A stretch of DNA of 64,000 bases from Hyalangium ruber (GCF_034259325.1 NZ_JAXIVS010000008.1:406517-470516), one strand, 5' to 3'. Positions 18,144-28,279 are shown, counted from the stretch's first letter. Numbers and translations: made by a program. Notes: generated by a model not told the origin, from the letters alone.

Positions 18144-20813
18144 ATGGCGCGTCTGTCTTCCGTCGATCCACCCCTCCGCCGCGATGTCCGCCTCCTGGGC
18201 CGGCTGCTCGGTGAAGTCCTCATCGAGCAGCAAGGGCAGGCTTTGTTTGATCTGGAGGAGCAGGTCCGGCACCTCTCCATCCAGCGCCGCCGAGGCCCCA
18301 AACCGGGGCGCCGCGCCACCGCGGGCGAGCTCGCCGCGCTGCTGCGAGACCTCCCCCTGGAGCAGGCCGAGCCGGTGCTGCGCGCCTTCTCCGTCTACTT
18401 CCAGCTCGTCAACCTCGCCGAGCAGCACCACCGCATCCGCCGCACCCGCGCCCATGCCAGCGATCCGGAGGCCTTGCCCCAGCGTGGCTCCCTGGAGGCC
18501 GCGTTCCAGAAGCTGAAGGAAGCGGGCGTCCCCGCCGAGCGTGTGCGCGAGGCCCTGCGCACCATGCACGTGACGCTGACGCTCACCGCGCACCCCACGC
18601 AGGCGGCGCGCCGCACGCTGCTGGAGAAGCTCTACCGCATTCAGCGCCTGCTCGAGGAGCGCGACCGCTGCTCGCTCACGCCCCAGGAGATGGCCGACAA
18701 CCTGGAGTCCATGCGCGAGGAGATCACCGCCCTCTGGCAGTCGGACGAGCTGCGGCGCATGAAGCCCACCGTGGGCGACGAGGTGAAGAACGTCCTCTGG
18801 TACGTGGAGGAGGTGCTCGCCGAGCAGCTCGCGCGGCTCCCGGAGGTGATCGCCTGGGCCTTCGAGCATGCCTACGCGGAGCCGCTGGGTCCCATCGCCT
18901 CGCCCGCGCGGCTGCACTCGTGGGTGGGCGGGGACATGGACGGCAACCCGCTGGTGACGCCCGAGGTGTTGGCCGACACGCTGCGCGCTCACCGGGCTCG
19001 TGGCCTGCGCATGTTGCTGCGCGACATCGAGTCCCTCGGTGTCAACCTGTCCCAGTCGGACCGCCACGCGACCACTCCTGAGGAGCTTCAGGCCTCGTTG
19101 GAGAAGGATGGGGCGCGGCTGCCCGAGGTGGCGCGGCGGCAGGGGCCGCGCACGGCGGGTGAGCCGTGGCGTCGCAAGCTGCGCTTCATGGAGGCTCGGC
19201 TTCAGCTGGCGCTCCGGTACGTGGAGGGCCAGCGCGTTGGGCGCACGGAGCCGATGGCGCCCGAGGCCTACCGCTCTCCCGCGGAGCTGCTGCAGGATCT
19301 GGAGCTCATCGAGCGCACGCTCCTGCAGGTGAAGTCGGCGCGCGCGGGAGTCCGGAACGTGCGGCGGGTGCTGGAGCGGGTGCGCGTCATGGGCTTCCAT
19401 CTGGCGGAGCTGGAGTTCCGCGTGCCGGCCGAGGACGCCATCAGCGCCGCGGCCTCGCTCAATGGCGGGCCCGCGCCCTCGGAAGGGGGCGAGCGGCTGC
19501 TCGCGGTGCTGGAGCGGGTGCGCGAGGCCCAGACCGAGTCAGGCGAGGAGGCGTGCCGTACCTTCATCCTCTCCATGGCCAGCACCGCGGACGATGTGCT
19601 GGCGGCCTTCCGGTGTGCGCGCCACGCGGGCCTCTGGGACGCGCAGCGCGGCTGCGCCACGGTGGACATCGTGCCGCTGTTCGAGCAGCTCGGCGCGCTG
19701 GATGACGGCCCGAAGGTGCTCGAGGCGCTCTTCGCAGACCCGGCCTACCGGCGTCACCTGCAAGCCCGAGGCGTGCAGGAGGTGATGGTGGGCTACAGCG
19801 ACTCGGGCAAGGAGGTGGGGCTGCTGGCCGCGGCCGCCGCGCTCTACCGGGCCCAGGTGGCGCTCAACCAGGTGGCGAAGGCGGCGGGGGTTCCCCTGCG
19901 CCTCTTCCACGGCCGAGGCGAGTCCGTGGCGCGCGGAGGAGGGCCCGCCCAGCAGGCCATCCTCGCGCTGCCTCCGGGCAGCCTGGTGGGCGGTTACAAG
20001 GCCACGGAGCAGGGTGAGGCGCTGGACCACAAGTACGCGCGGCCCGAGCTGGCGCGGCGCACGCTGGAGCTGGTGCTCGGCGGCGTGCTGCTGCACACGA
20101 TGGACGCCCAGCCCCGGCCCTCCGAGGCGGACGAGGCGGCCTTCCGCGACATCTTCAACACGCTGGCGGAGACGGGCCGGCGCGAGTACCGCTCCCTGGT
20201 CTGGGAGGATCCGCGCTTCGTCGAGTTCTTCCTGGCGGCCACCCCCGTGGAGGAGATCTCCGCGCTGCCCATCGGCTCGCGTCCCAGCAAGCGCAAGGCG
20301 GGAGGGCTCGAGTCGCTGCGCGCCATCCCCTGGGTGTTCGCGTGGACGCAGAACCGGGCCATCCTGCCGGGCTGGTACGGCGTGGGCTCGGCGCTGGAGG
20401 CCTTCGTGGACAAGCCGGATGGCCTGGGGCGGCTCAAGCGCATGTACCGGGAGTGGCCCTTCTTCCGGACGGTCATCGACAACGTGACGATGGTGCTGGC
20501 CAAGAGCGACATCGCCATCGCCTCGCGCTACGCGACGCTGGCACCCGAGTCCACCCGGCCGCTGTGGCGCCGCATCCGCGCCGAGTACAAGCGCACGCGC
20601 CGCCTGGTGAAGCGGATTACGGGCGAGGCGCGGCTGTTGGACCACAACCCCCAGCTCCAGCGCTCCATCGCCCTGCGGAACCCCTACGTGGACCCCATGT
20701 CCTTCCTCCAGGTGGAGCTGCTGCGGCGCAAGCGCGCCGGCCAGGAGGAGGTGGATCGTCCGCTGCTCCTCACGCTCAACGGCATCGCCGCGGGCATGCG
20801 CAACACGGGCTGA
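18144..20813 (+). CDS. ppc: Phosphoenolpyruvate carboxylase
   Basis: An 889-residue protein of typical PEPC length. It converts phosphoenolpyruvate and bicarbonate to oxaloacetate, refilling the citric acid cycle. Key motifs: [18 protein letters not shown] with the catalytic His, [35 protein letters not shown] and the C-terminal MRNTG. The phosphoenolpyruvate loop reads GESVARGGG where E. coli-type enzymes have GGTVGRGGG, and GYSDSGKE replaces GYSDSNKD, so it belongs to a diverged bacterial subfamily. It is followed after five bases by a GNAT gene. Cytoplasmic. Confidence 0.95.
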   Translation: MARLSSVDPPLRRDVRLLGRLLGEVLIEQQGQALFDLEEQVRHLSIQRRRGPKPGRRATAGELAALLRDLPLEQAEPVLRAFSVYFQLVNLAEQHHRIRRTRAHASDPEALPQRGSLEAAFQKLKEAGVPAERVREALRTMHVTLTLTAHPTQAARRTLLEKLYRIQRLLEERDRCSLTPQEMADNLESMREEITALWQSDELRRMKPTVGDEVKNVLWYVEEVLAEQLARLPEVIAWAFEHAYAEPLGPIASPARLHSWVGGDMDGNPLVTPEVLADTLRAHRARGLRMLLRDIESLGVNLSQSDRHATTPEELQASLEKDGARLPEVARRQGPRTAGEPWRRKLRFMEARLQLALRYVEGQRVGRTEPMAPEAYRSPAELLQDLELIERTLLQVKSARAGVRNVRRVLERVRVMGFHLAELEFRVPAEDAISAAASLNGGPAPSEGGERLLAVLERVREAQTESGEEACRTFILSMASTADDVLAAFRCARHAGLWDAQRGCATVDIVPLFEQLGALDDGPKVLEALFADPAYRRHLQARGVQEVMVGYSDSGKEVGLLAAAAALYRAQVALNQVAKAAGVPLRLFHGRGESVARGGGPAQQAILALPPGSLVGGYKATEQGEALDHKYARPELARRTLELVLGGVLLHTMDAQPRPSEADEAAFRDIFNTLAETGRREYRSLVWEDPRFVEFFLAATPVEEISALPIGSRPSKRKAGGLESLRAIPWVFAWTQNRAILPGWYGVGSALEAFVDKPDGLGRLKRMYREWPFFRTVIDNVTMVLAKSDIAIASRYATLAPESTRPLWRRIRAEYKRTRRLVKRITGEARLLDHNPQLQRSIALRNPYVDPMSFLQVELLRRKRAGQEEVDRPLLLTLNGIAAGMRNTG

Positions 20814-20818
20814 GCTCC

Positions 20819-21310
20819 ATGACTGAGAAAGTCCCCTACATCCTCCGCTCCCACCGGCCGGGCGACATGGGCTGGGTCGTCCACCGCCACGGGGTGCTCT
20901 ACGCCCAGGAGTACGGCTGGGACGAGCGCTTCGAGGCGCTGGTGGCCAGCGTGGTGGCGGAGTTCATCCAGAACCTGGATCCGAAGCGCGAGCGCTGCTG
21001 GCTGGCCGAGCGGGACGGAGAGGTGGTGGGCTCCGTGTTCCTCGTGAAGAAGACGGAGGAGGTGGCCAAGCTCCGTCTCCTGCTGGTGGAGTCCAAGGCG
21101 CGTGGGCTGGGGATCGGCGCCCGGCTGGTGGACGAGTGCCTGCGCTTCAGCCGGCAAGCTGGCTACAAGCGCATCACCCTGTGGACGAGCAGCGTGCTCA
21201 CCGGCGCCCGCACCCTCTATGAGAGGGCGGGCTTCCAGCTCGTCCACTCCGAGCCGGATCCGCTCTTTGGTCCCGGGCAGCTCGCGGAGACATGGGAGCG
21301 GGAGCTGTAG
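20819..21310 (+). CDS. GNAT-family N-acetyltransferase
   Basis: A 163-residue protein starting at ATG 20819, five bases after the ppc stop. It has an acetyl-CoA-binding strand-loop (KLRLLLVESKARGLGIGARLVDECL) and the downstream LYERAGFQLVHSE segment typical of the GNAT fold. Sequences of this kind also occur as the acyltransferase half of MarR-GNAT fusions, but no MarR domain is present here. The substrate is unknown. Co-transcription with ppc is likely from the spacing; a functional link is not implied. Confidence 0.88.
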   Translation: MTEKVPYILRSHRPGDMGWVVHRHGVLYAQEYGWDERFEALVASVVAEFIQNLDPKRERCWLAERDGEVVGSVFLVKKTEEVAKLRLLLVESKARGLGIGARLVDECLRFSRQAGYKRITLWTSSVLTGARTLYERAGFQLVHSEPDPLFGPGQLAETWEREL

Positions 21311-21333
21311 CGGCCCGACGCTCCGACTCGGAA

Positions 21334-22611
21334 TCAGAGCCCGTTGTCGCGCAGCACGCGCGTGGCCTCGGCGGCCATGACACGGTGGCCCTCGGCGCTG
21401 GGGTGGATGCCGTCCACCTCCAGCCCGTCGATGAACAGGTGGATGTTGTTGGGCTGGCGCGTCACCGCCTCCAGGTCGATGACGTGGGCGCGCTTCTGCT
21501 CGCGGACCCACGCGTTGAACACGAGCCGGCTTGCCTTCACCACCTCGTAGTTGCCGTGGTTCGACTTCTCCTTGGGCAGCAGGGTGCTGACCCACGGCTG
21601 GCAGAAAGGCTGCAGCCGGTCGAGCAGACGGGTCATCCGCGCCTGGAGCTGCTCGTCGGTCACCGCGCTCAAGTCGTTGGTCCCCAGGAGGATGAGGCAG
21701 TCGGTGACACCCGAGAGCGCGAGGACCTCCTGGTCCAGGGTATCCAGCGCGCCCCAGAAGCCCTGGCCGCTCACGCCCGCGTTGATGACCGGCACACCCA
21801 GCTGCGCCTGGACGAGCGTGGGCCACGCGTTGCGCATGTCATTGTAGGTGTCGATGTAGCCCTCGGTGATGCTGTCACCCAGGGCCAGGAAGACGCGGCC
21901 CGTTGGACCCTCGACGTCGATGGTGGCGACCCCGATGGCGCGCTGCCACGAAGCGCCTCCGATGGCGCTGGGGGTGCTGGCGTGCGCGCCGGAGCGCGCG
22001 AAGCTGCCCGGAAACGCGTTGATCGCGGACACGGACAGCGCTCCCTTCACCTCGAAGGACACGTACAGCTCGTCCCGGAAGCCCACGGGGAAGTCGATCG
22101 GATCGGACGTCACGCGGACGCGCGCTCCCACGCTGAAGCCGGAGGAGCCCGAGAAGGTGATGGGGACGGGCGCCGACGCGAGCGCCCCACTGGGGCCCGC
22201 ATGGGCCACGGTGGCCTTCTGCAGCGTCAGGCCGCTGTCTCCCGAGCGGAACGTCACCCGCAGCCGGTCTCCCGCGCGGCCGATGGGGATGCGCATGCGG
22301 AACGTCGTCAGGGAGCCCACGCTGTGGGACCAGCGCAGCGCCTGATGGAAGCCGGGCTGGAACGAGATCGCCGGGACCCGAGGCGGTGTGGGCCGGTCCT
22401 CTTCCCGCTCATGCAGCACGAGCGGGGGTGCCACCTCCAGCCCATCGAGGGGAGGTGGCACCGGAGCGATGGAGTCCTCCACCCAGGCGGGTGGCTCGGC
22501 GTCGGAGGAGGGGTCCGGAGAGGCAACGTCTTCGGCTCCAGGTCCGCAGCCGCTCCAGAGCCCGAGGCTCAGCAGGCTCACCAGGAGCCCAAGTCTCGCT
22601 TTTGCTCCCAT
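21334..22611 (-). CDS. SGNH/GDSL-family hydrolase lipoprotein
   Basis: A 425-residue lipoprotein (signal ending LGLWSGCG). The N-terminal half is a beta-rich domain, and the C-terminal half is an SGNH hydrolase: block I LALGDSITEG (Ser247), block II NAGVSGQG, block III LLGTND and block V DGIHPSAEGH with the Asp/His pair. Such enzymes remove acyl or acetyl groups from carbohydrates or lipids, and the two-domain architecture resembles bacterial carbohydrate esterases. Substrate unknown. It converges on the GNAT gene, 23 bases apart. Confidence 0.9.
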   Translation of the reverse strand: MGAKARLGLLVSLLSLGLWSGCGPGAEDVASPDPSSDAEPPAWVEDSIAPVPPPLDGLEVAPPLVLHEREEDRPTPPRVPAISFQPGFHQALRWSHSVGSLTTFRMRIPIGRAGDRLRVTFRSGDSGLTLQKATVAHAGPSGALASAPVPITFSGSSGFSVGARVRVTSDPIDFPVGFRDELYVSFEVKGALSVSAINAFPGSFARSGAHASTPSAIGGASWQRAIGVATIDVEGPTGRVFLALGDSITEGYIDTYNDMRNAWPTLVQAQLGVPVINAGVSGQGFWGALDTLDQEVLALSGVTDCLILLGTNDLSAVTDEQLQARMTRLLDRLQPFCQPWVSTLLPKEKSNHGNYEVVKASRLVFNAWVREQKRAHVIDLEAVTRQPNNIHLFIDGLEVDGIHPSAEGHRVMAAEATRVLRDNGL

Positions 22612-22734
22612 CCCAACCCCCTCTCGGAGGGCAACTTGGGCATGTCCTACATAGCCGAGTAGAGAGCGCTCAGTTCAAACGCGAGGTTCCATTGTCTGGT
22701 ACCCAGGCGAGAGGACGGGCCTTGCGTGGGGTGC

Positions 22735-23613
22735 TCAGGGGACACAAGCGCCAGCGTCGGCGTTGCTTTGTAGGGGTTGGCAGGTACCTCGGGCGCAGCC
22801 TGGCTGGCCGCTCGGGTAGCGGCAGATCGGGCGGCAGGTGAGCCCCTCTCCCGTGCGAACGCAGGCGCTGCCTCGCGCGCACTGGTTGGAGAACTCGCAG
22901 GTCGCTCCCTCGCTCAGGTTCCCGGTGCTCGCGCACAGGGCCGAGTCCGTCGTGGGGTAGCAGCTGAGCGGGCTCTCGCAGTCCTGGGCCAGCAGATCGC
23001 AGCGCTGGGATGGGGCGCCGCAAATCAACGGCAGCTCCACCGTGCCCGGGAGCCGGAGCACCTCATTGCACTCACGCGGCGCGGCGCACGAGGCCGTGTC
23101 GTGGCACAGCCGCGCGCACTGGAAGCCGGTGCCGCCATCCGCGAGCGCCACATCCGTGCAGAACAGCCCCTTCTTGCAGGTGTCGATCCCCAGCGGCTCC
23201 GAAGCGCCCAGCTGACACGGCGCGCCCTCGTCCGCCGTTCCCTCCGCCACGCACTCGCGCCAGGTGCCGCCGTCTCCGCGCACGTACGTGCAGCGCTGGC
23301 CGTCGGGGCAGTCCTGGCGCACCGGATCGCACGCGCCGCCGAAGCACTGGCTGCCGGTGCCTCCATCCTCGAGCTGGCGGAAGAGACAGCTCTGCCCCGC
23401 GTCACATCCGCGCTGTCGCGAGACCTCGCACGTGAAGGGCGAGGGGACGGGTTCGTGCCCCGCATCCTCCTCGGGCCGAGAGCCTCCATCGCGCGTTCCC
23501 GCGTCGGTGCCGGGGCTCGGAGTCCCCGGTGTTGGCCCCTTGTCACTGCACCCGAGACCGCCCAGCGCTCCCAAGAGGAGGGCTCCCCACAGCGGAATCA
23601 GGCGTGCGCGCAT
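22735..23613 (-). CDS. Cysteine-rich lipoprotein
   Basis: Started at ATG 23613 (MRARLIPLWGALLLGALGGLGC, lipobox Cys22), the 292-residue protein has an acidic, Gly/Asp/Pro-rich linker and then over 25 cysteines in recurring patterns such as GCDAGQSCLFRQ, CPDGQRCTYV and KKGLFCTDV. The repeated C-x4-5-C modules with adjacent DGGTG turns suggest many disulfides in a stalk-like surface protein. This type is widespread in myxobacteria with no known function. The ORF continues upstream without a start that looks better. Confidence 0.8.
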   Translation of the reverse strand: MRARLIPLWGALLLGALGGLGCSDKGPTPGTPSPGTDAGTRDGGSRPEEDAGHEPVPSPFTCEVSRQRGCDAGQSCLFRQLEDGGTGSQCFGGACDPVRQDCPDGQRCTYVRGDGGTWRECVAEGTADEGAPCQLGASEPLGIDTCKKGLFCTDVALADGGTGFQCARLCHDTASCAAPRECNEVLRLPGTVELPLICGAPSQRCDLLAQDCESPLSCYPTTDSALCASTGNLSEGATCEFSNQCARGSACVRTGEGLTCRPICRYPSGQPGCARGTCQPLQSNADAGACVP

Positions 23614-23757
23614 CGGAACTCCCAGACAATCGAGAAGGACGGGGGGTAACACGACACATGGAGCGCACGGGGGCTCTTGAACCGAGCCTGGAAGACAGCC
23701 GACACTTTGACTCGCAAGTACGGCGGGAAGGCACGGGACGGGGTAGAGCACGCTCAC

Positions 23758-24168
23758 ATGATGAATCCAGATTTGCAGCGCTGGTCCCGGGAGCTTGAGT
23801 TCCACATGAACACTGATTCCGCCGATCTGCCGTTCACGGGTGGAGAAGCCCAGCCGAACCGCCGAGCCGAGGAGCGGGTACCCGCACGCTTCGAGGTCCA
23901 CTTCAGCCAGACGGAGGATGCCGCCAAGGCCCTCCGCGCCTATTCGCTGAACATCTCGAGCGGCGGGCTGTGCCTGCGCACCCGACGTGCCTATGACGTG
24001 GGAGCGCCAGTGCGGCTCGAGCTGCACGTGAACGGCGAGCTCTTCAAGCTCCAGGGCGTCGTCGCCTGGGTGCGTGACGAGTCCGAGGCCGTGGGCGTGC
24101 GCTTCACGAAGCTGACGGAGGACGATCGCACTCGCCTCCAGAGCCTCATCGACAGCCTGAAGCGCTGA
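23758..24168 (+). CDS. PilZ-domain protein
   Basis: A 136-residue protein consisting mainly of a PilZ domain. The c-di-GMP-binding signature is present as RRAEERVPARFEV (the R-x3-R part) and NISSGGLCLRT (the N-x-S-x2-G part). It ends with a short helix. It may bind c-di-GMP and act on motility or exopolysaccharide, as other myxobacterial PilZ proteins do, but no partner is encoded nearby. The start is uncertain: ATG 23758, 23761 or 23806 are all possible, none with a strong ribosome site. Confidence 0.85.
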   Translation: MMNPDLQRWSRELEFHMNTDSADLPFTGGEAQPNRRAEERVPARFEVHFSQTEDAAKALRAYSLNISSGGLCLRTRRAYDVGAPVRLELHVNGELFKLQGVVAWVRDESEAVGVRFTKLTEDDRTRLQSLIDSLKR

Positions 24169-24176
24169 TCAGCGGC

Positions 24177-24674
24177 TCAGCGACGGGACTCGAACCCGTC
24201 GTGCCGGAACACCTGGCAGTCGGCGGTGAAGCCGCAGGCCTCGTAGAAGCTCGCCAGCTCCGCGCCGGCCTCGTGACGGCCGGCCAGCTCCAGGCGCTTC
24301 ACGCTCAGCACCTTGGCCCGCTCGATGGCGTGCAGCAGCAGCGCCTTGCCCACGCCGCGCCGCCGCCAGCTCTCCGTCACCACCAGCTCATCCACCGTGG
24401 CGATGCGCCCGCGCAGCCGCAGCTGCGGCCGGTGCGAGAGGCTGAGCATGCCCACGGGCCGGTCCTGCGGATCGCACGCGACGAAGATCTCGATCTCGGG
24501 ATGGCTGGTGACCCAATGCACCGTCTGCGTGTCCGAGCCCTCAGGGAAGCCGAGCTCCCGCAGCAGCGTGGCCAGGGCTTCGGCATCTCCGCGGCGCGCG
24601 CGACGGATGCGGAACGCCTGGGGGGAGGCGGGTGAGGGAGACGGCGTCGGACTTTTGACGATGGGGGGCGGCAC
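24177..24674 (-). CDS. GNAT-family N-acetyltransferase
   Basis: A 165-residue protein from a GTG at 24674. The acetyl-CoA-binding motif ESWRRRGVGKALLLHAIE and the C-terminal FYEACGFTADCQVF place it in the GNAT superfamily. The first 20 residues are a Pro/Ser-rich stretch and may not be translated, though no better start codon is available. Substrate unknown. It lies just downstream of the 2-oxoacid dehydrogenase genes but beyond their terminator, and converges on the PilZ gene eight bases away. Confidence 0.85.
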   Translation of the reverse strand: MPPPIVKSPTPSPSPASPQAFRIRRARRGDAEALATLLRELGFPEGSDTQTVHWVTSHPEIEIFVACDPQDRPVGMLSLSHRPQLRLRGRIATVDELVVTESWRRRGVGKALLLHAIERAKVLSVKRLELAGRHEAGAELASFYEACGFTADCQVFRHDGFESRR

Positions 24675-24696
24675 GAAGGTTTGCAGTGTAACGAAA

Positions 24697-24730
24697 GGGC
24701 CGCCGCTCCTTCAAAGGAGAACGGCGGCCC
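24697..24730 (-). terminator. Intrinsic terminator of the E1 alpha/beta operon
   Basis: On the minus strand a 9-bp GC stem (GGGCCGCCG with CGGCGGCCC), with an inner CTCCTT/AAGGAG pairing, is followed by TTTCG. It sits 29 bases after the stop of the E1 beta gene. Confidence 0.75.
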
Positions 24731-24758
24731 CAAGTTCCTACATGGACGCAGCGTGCGC

Positions 24759-25814
24759 CTACGGCTCCTCGGCGGCGAGCGAGCGGATGCTCTGGGTGAC
24801 GTCCGCCTGCTGCGGCACGCTGGCCATCTCCAGCGTGTCGGCCAGGCCGATGCCGGGCACGAACTTGCCGGCCAGCAGCCGCGGCGGCGCCAGCAGCTTG
24901 TAGAACAGCTCCTCCACCGTGCGGCGCACCAGGTGCTCACCGAAGTTCGTCACCTCGGTGTCCTCGTTCACGTACAGCACGCGGCCCGTCTTCTCGATGG
25001 AGCTCTTGAGCAGGTCCCAGTCGTACGGCCACAGCGTGCGCAGGTCGATGACCTCCACGCTCACACCCTCCTCGCGCAGGGTGTCGGCCGCCTTGGCGCA
25101 CAGGGGCAGGGTGCGGCCGTAGCTGACCACCGTCACCTGCGTGCCCTCGCGCACCACCTTGCCCTTGCCGATGGGCACCGCGTACGCCTCCAGCGCCGGC
25201 CACTGCGGCTTCCACGCCGAGCGGTCACCCAGCGGCGCGTCGATCATCTTCGACAGCTGCCGATCATCGTCCGGCTCGCCGGGGATGCGCTCCTCGCCCT
25301 TCACGCGCAGGAGCGCCTTGGGCTCCAGGTACATGACGGGGTTGAGATCCTGGCAGGCGGAGATCATCAGCCCGTACGCGTCCAGCGGGTTGGAAGGCAT
25401 GACGATCTTCCAGCCGGGGATGTGGGTCGCCGTCGCGTCGAACGAGTGCGAGTGGTAGATGGAGCCGCGGATGCCGCTGCCCACCGGCGTCTTCACCACC
25501 ATGGGCAGGTTCCAGTCCCCGTTGGTGGACCAGAGCGTGTTGCCGGCGATCTTCAGCAGATCGATGGTGTTGTAGATGTAGTCGGCGAACTGGATCTCGG
25601 CGACCGGGCGCTGGCCCGCCATGGCCAGGCCAATGGCCGTGCCGATGATGCCGCGCTCGTCCAGGGGCGAGTTCCACGCCGTCTTCAAGCTCTGGGTCGC
25701 CGTGAAGACGCCACCCAGCGGCATGCCCACGTCCTCGCCAAAGATGTCCATCACGCCGAGGTGCTCCTCGGCGTAGTGCAGGGCCATGCGAACGGCCTGA
25801 GCCATGTTGGCCAT
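24759..25814 (-). CDS. 2-oxoacid (pyruvate-type) dehydrogenase E1 component, beta subunit
   Basis: A 351-residue protein from ATG 25814, two bases after the alpha-subunit stop. Sequence features of the transketolase-like beta subunit include MDIFGEDVGMPLGGVF, SPLDERGIIGTAIGLAMAG and the C-terminal VLYVNEDTEVTNFGEHLVRR. With the alpha subunit it decarboxylates pyruvate or branched-chain 2-oxoacids using thiamine diphosphate and passes the acyl group to an E2 lipoyl domain. No E2 or E3 gene is in the window. Whether pyruvate or branched-chain acids are preferred cannot be told by eye. Confidence 0.9.
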   Translation of the reverse strand: MANMAQAVRMALHYAEEHLGVMDIFGEDVGMPLGGVFTATQSLKTAWNSPLDERGIIGTAIGLAMAGQRPVAEIQFADYIYNTIDLLKIAGNTLWSTNGDWNLPMVVKTPVGSGIRGSIYHSHSFDATATHIPGWKIVMPSNPLDAYGLMISACQDLNPVMYLEPKALLRVKGEERIPGEPDDDRQLSKMIDAPLGDRSAWKPQWPALEAYAVPIGKGKVVREGTQVTVVSYGRTLPLCAKAADTLREEGVSVEVIDLRTLWPYDWDLLKSSIEKTGRVLYVNEDTEVTNFGEHLVRRTVEELFYKLLAPPRLLAGKFVPGIGLADTLEMASVPQQADVTQSIRSLAAEEP

Positions 25815-25816
25815 GG

Positions 25817-26830
25817 TTATTTCTTCTCCGCGAAGATGTGGTTCCAGATGGTCTCGGGGGCCGGCAGCGGCTCTTCCCGCACCAGGCGGGCGGAGGCGGC
25901 CATGTCCTCGGTGTAGCGGTTGCGCAGCTCGTCCATCTGCTGGCGCGTCAGCACGCCCTCCTTCTCCAGCTTGGCCTCGAACTCCTTGAGGCAGTCCATC
26001 TCGTTGCCCACGAAGTTGGCGCCCGAGGCCGAGGAGTGCCCGTACAGGCGCGACACCCGCGCCTCCAGCAGGAAGGGCTTGCGCTCCTTGCGCACGTACT
26101 CCATCGCCTCCTTCAGCTCGTTGTAGGACTCGATGGGATCGTTGCCGTTGATGGTCTTGCTGCGGATGTTGAAGGCGCGCCCGCGGTCGGCGACGTTCGT
26201 CTCGCCGTGCTGGCCGTCCGCCGAGGTGGAGATGCCCCACTTGTTGTTGGTGACGATGATGAGGATGGGCAGCGGGTTGGCGGGGCGGCTGCTCCAGACG
26301 AGGCAGGTGGCGAAATCGCCCTCGGCCGTGCCCGCGTCACCGCCGGTGACGATGGTGATGCCGTCGCCGCCGTGGCGCTTCTGCGCCATGGCCGTGCCCG
26401 GGGCGATCGAGTACTGCACCTCGATGGGCGAGGAGACGGGGGCGATGTTCCACTCCTTCTTGGAGAAGTGGCCGGCGAAGTTGCGGCCGCCCGAGTACGG
26501 GTCGCTGGCGGTGTTCTTCATCTGCCGCATCGCGCCGATGGGCTCCTCACCGAGCGCCAGCAGCGTGGCCGACTGGCGGTAGTGGGCGTGCAGGTAGTCG
26601 TAGTCCAGGCCCTGGCCCTTCTTCATCAGCAGCCCGAGCGGGACGTTGAACGCCTCCTCGCCGGGGCCGCCGATCCAGAAGAAGCCGTGGCCCTGCTTGT
26701 ACATCTGGATGAGGCGCTCCTCGAGCACGCGCGCCTTCACCATCACATCGTGGATCCGGACGAGCAGCTCGCGATCGAGCGTGGGCCCGGAGGAGGCTTC
26801 ATCGCGGTTGAGCAAGCGGGGTCGTGACAA
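25817..26830 (-). CDS. 2-oxoacid (pyruvate-type) dehydrogenase E1 component, alpha subunit
   Basis: The thiamine diphosphate-binding motif is present as GGDAGTAEGDFATCL followed 20-odd residues later by VTNNKWG. The phosphorylation-loop-like segment RLYGHSSASGANF and the GGPGEEAFNVPLG region are typical of E1 alpha. I choose the TTG at 26830 (SRPRLLNRDEASSG, 337 residues) because AGGAAG lies just upstream; an earlier TTG at 26872 would add 14 residues. The beta gene follows after two bases, so the pair is one operon ending at the hairpin near 24.7 kb. Confidence 0.88.
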   Translation of the reverse strand: MSRPRLLNRDEASSGPTLDRELLVRIHDVMVKARVLEERLIQMYKQGHGFFWIGGPGEEAFNVPLGLLMKKGQGLDYDYLHAHYRQSATLLALGEEPIGAMRQMKNTASDPYSGGRNFAGHFSKKEWNIAPVSSPIEVQYSIAPGTAMAQKRHGGDGITIVTGGDAGTAEGDFATCLVWSSRPANPLPILIIVTNNKWGISTSADGQHGETNVADRGRAFNIRSKTINGNDPIESYNELKEAMEYVRKERKPFLLEARVSRLYGHSSASGANFVGNEMDCLKEFEAKLEKEGVLTRQQMDELRNRYTEDMAASARLVREEPLPAPETIWNHIFAEKK

Positions 26831-26954
26831 GCGAGGCTTCCTGAGGAATGGGAGGATGCCCCTATACCCCAAAGGTGCCCCTCGGACTCAAGCCTGCTCC
26901 GCGCGCACGTGTCCTCGATGAACGCAGGGAGGCGGGTGTGGCGCGCTGCGGCAA

Positions 26955-28115
26955 TCAGCGCGGCTTCTTGGACTCATGCGCACCTTGGGAGGACAGGGGC
27001 TCGCCGCGGCTCCGGTGCAGCTCGCGGGCCCGGATGGCGAGCGCGCTCTGGCCTTCCGTGTCGGCGCGCGTGGCGATGAGCGCCAGCGTCTCTCCGCCGA
27101 GGTGCGGGGCGCCCGGGCCCGAGAGCAGCTGCTCCAGGTCCGCGAAGCGCCCGGCGTTCAGCAGCGCGGTGGTCAGCGCGTGGCCCGTGCGCGCGGAGGG
27201 CTCGGCGGTGAAGGCGGCCTGGAGGGGGCGGATGGCGAACTCCGCGAGGCCGCTGTCCAGCAGCAGCTCGCCCACGAAGCGTGGATCGTGCGGCACCTCT
27301 GGAAGTTCGGCGGGAGGCCGGGCCGGAGATGGGCGCTTCTTCGAGGCGTTTGAGGCGTGAGCGTTCAGGCGCAGGTCCTGGAGGAGTTGCTCGACGTGCG
27401 CCTCGGCTTCACCCGCGGCGGGCCTGGTGCGTCGGAGCAGGGTGGGGGAGCGGAGCTGGCGCATGTAGCGCCCCTCCACCCGCGCGCGCCAGTACTGCAC
27501 CCCGTTCATCACCCCCAGGCTGAGCGCGAGCAGCCCCAGCCAGAGCTCCTTATAGAGGATGGCGAGCACGAGCCCGCAGGCGGCCACTCCGAGGGAGATG
27601 AGGTGGATGAGCCACTCGTAGCGGGAGCCTCCGCGCTCGCGGATCACCGCCGCCATGATGTGCCCGCCATCCAGGGGGACAATGGGCAGCAGGTTGAGCA
27701 ACCCCAGGCCAAAATTGGTCCAGATCAGCGCTTGAAACGTGAAGCCCGCCAGGCCGCTGGACAGGCCAGCGGGCGTGAGTTCGCGCACCCCCCACACCAG
27801 GCAGCCGAGCACGAAACCCGCCACCGGACCGGCCAGGGAAACCCACAACCGTTGACGGTGGGTGAGCCGCTCCGCGTCTTCACCCGTGGTGGTTCCGCCC
27901 AGCCCGTGCAGGGTGATGCTCGCGGGGCAGCCATAGCGCCGGTACGTCAGCGCATGGCCCAGCTCGTGGACGAGTACCGAGGCGAAGACGACACCAAACC
28001 ACACGGCCAGCCGCGCCGGCTCCCTCAGCAGGGACGCGCCGAGGCCCAGGGTGGTGAGGAGGAACAGCGGGTGAACCTGGACCGGAAAGCCGGCCAATCG
28101 GAAGCGCGGAGTCAT
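26955..28115 (-). CDS. Site-2-protease-type (M50) membrane metalloprotease
   Basis: A 386-residue protein from ATG 28115. Membrane segments carry the zinc motif HELGH (residues 50-54) and, further on, LLNLLPIVPLDGGHI with the third metal ligand Asp, the hallmark of S2P intramembrane proteases. No PDZ or CBS domain is present. After residue about 220 comes a soluble tail of some 165 residues with helical-repeat character (LLLDSGLAEFAIRPLQAAF, LTTALLNAGRFADLEQLL). It is divergent from the SpoIIE-type phosphatase gene. Cleavage of a membrane-bound regulator is the family role; the target is unknown. Confidence 0.85.
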   Translation of the reverse strand: MTPRFRLAGFPVQVHPLFLLTTLGLGASLLREPARLAVWFGVVFASVLVHELGHALTYRRYGCPASITLHGLGGTTTGEDAERLTHRQRLWVSLAGPVAGFVLGCLVWGVRELTPAGLSSGLAGFTFQALIWTNFGLGLLNLLPIVPLDGGHIMAAVIRERGGSRYEWLIHLISLGVAACGLVLAILYKELWLGLLALSLGVMNGVQYWRARVEGRYMRQLRSPTLLRRTRPAAGEAEAHVEQLLQDLRLNAHASNASKKRPSPARPPAELPEVPHDPRFVGELLLDSGLAEFAIRPLQAAFTAEPSARTGHALTTALLNAGRFADLEQLLSGPGAPHLGGETLALIATRADTEGQSALAIRARELHRSRGEPLSSQGAHESKKPR

Positions 28116-28279
28116 GGCCTCCCCAGGGGGTAGGGACGCCCGGCATCCTAACCGGCGGGGAGCCGGGCTGCAGGGCAGGGGGGCCGGGGGCTCGCACTCG
28201 CGCGGAAGTGCGCTACAGTCCCGGCGCCTTTTCATTGCCAGCCCGCGCTCGGTTCGCGGCCTGTCCCTCAGGTGTGCCC

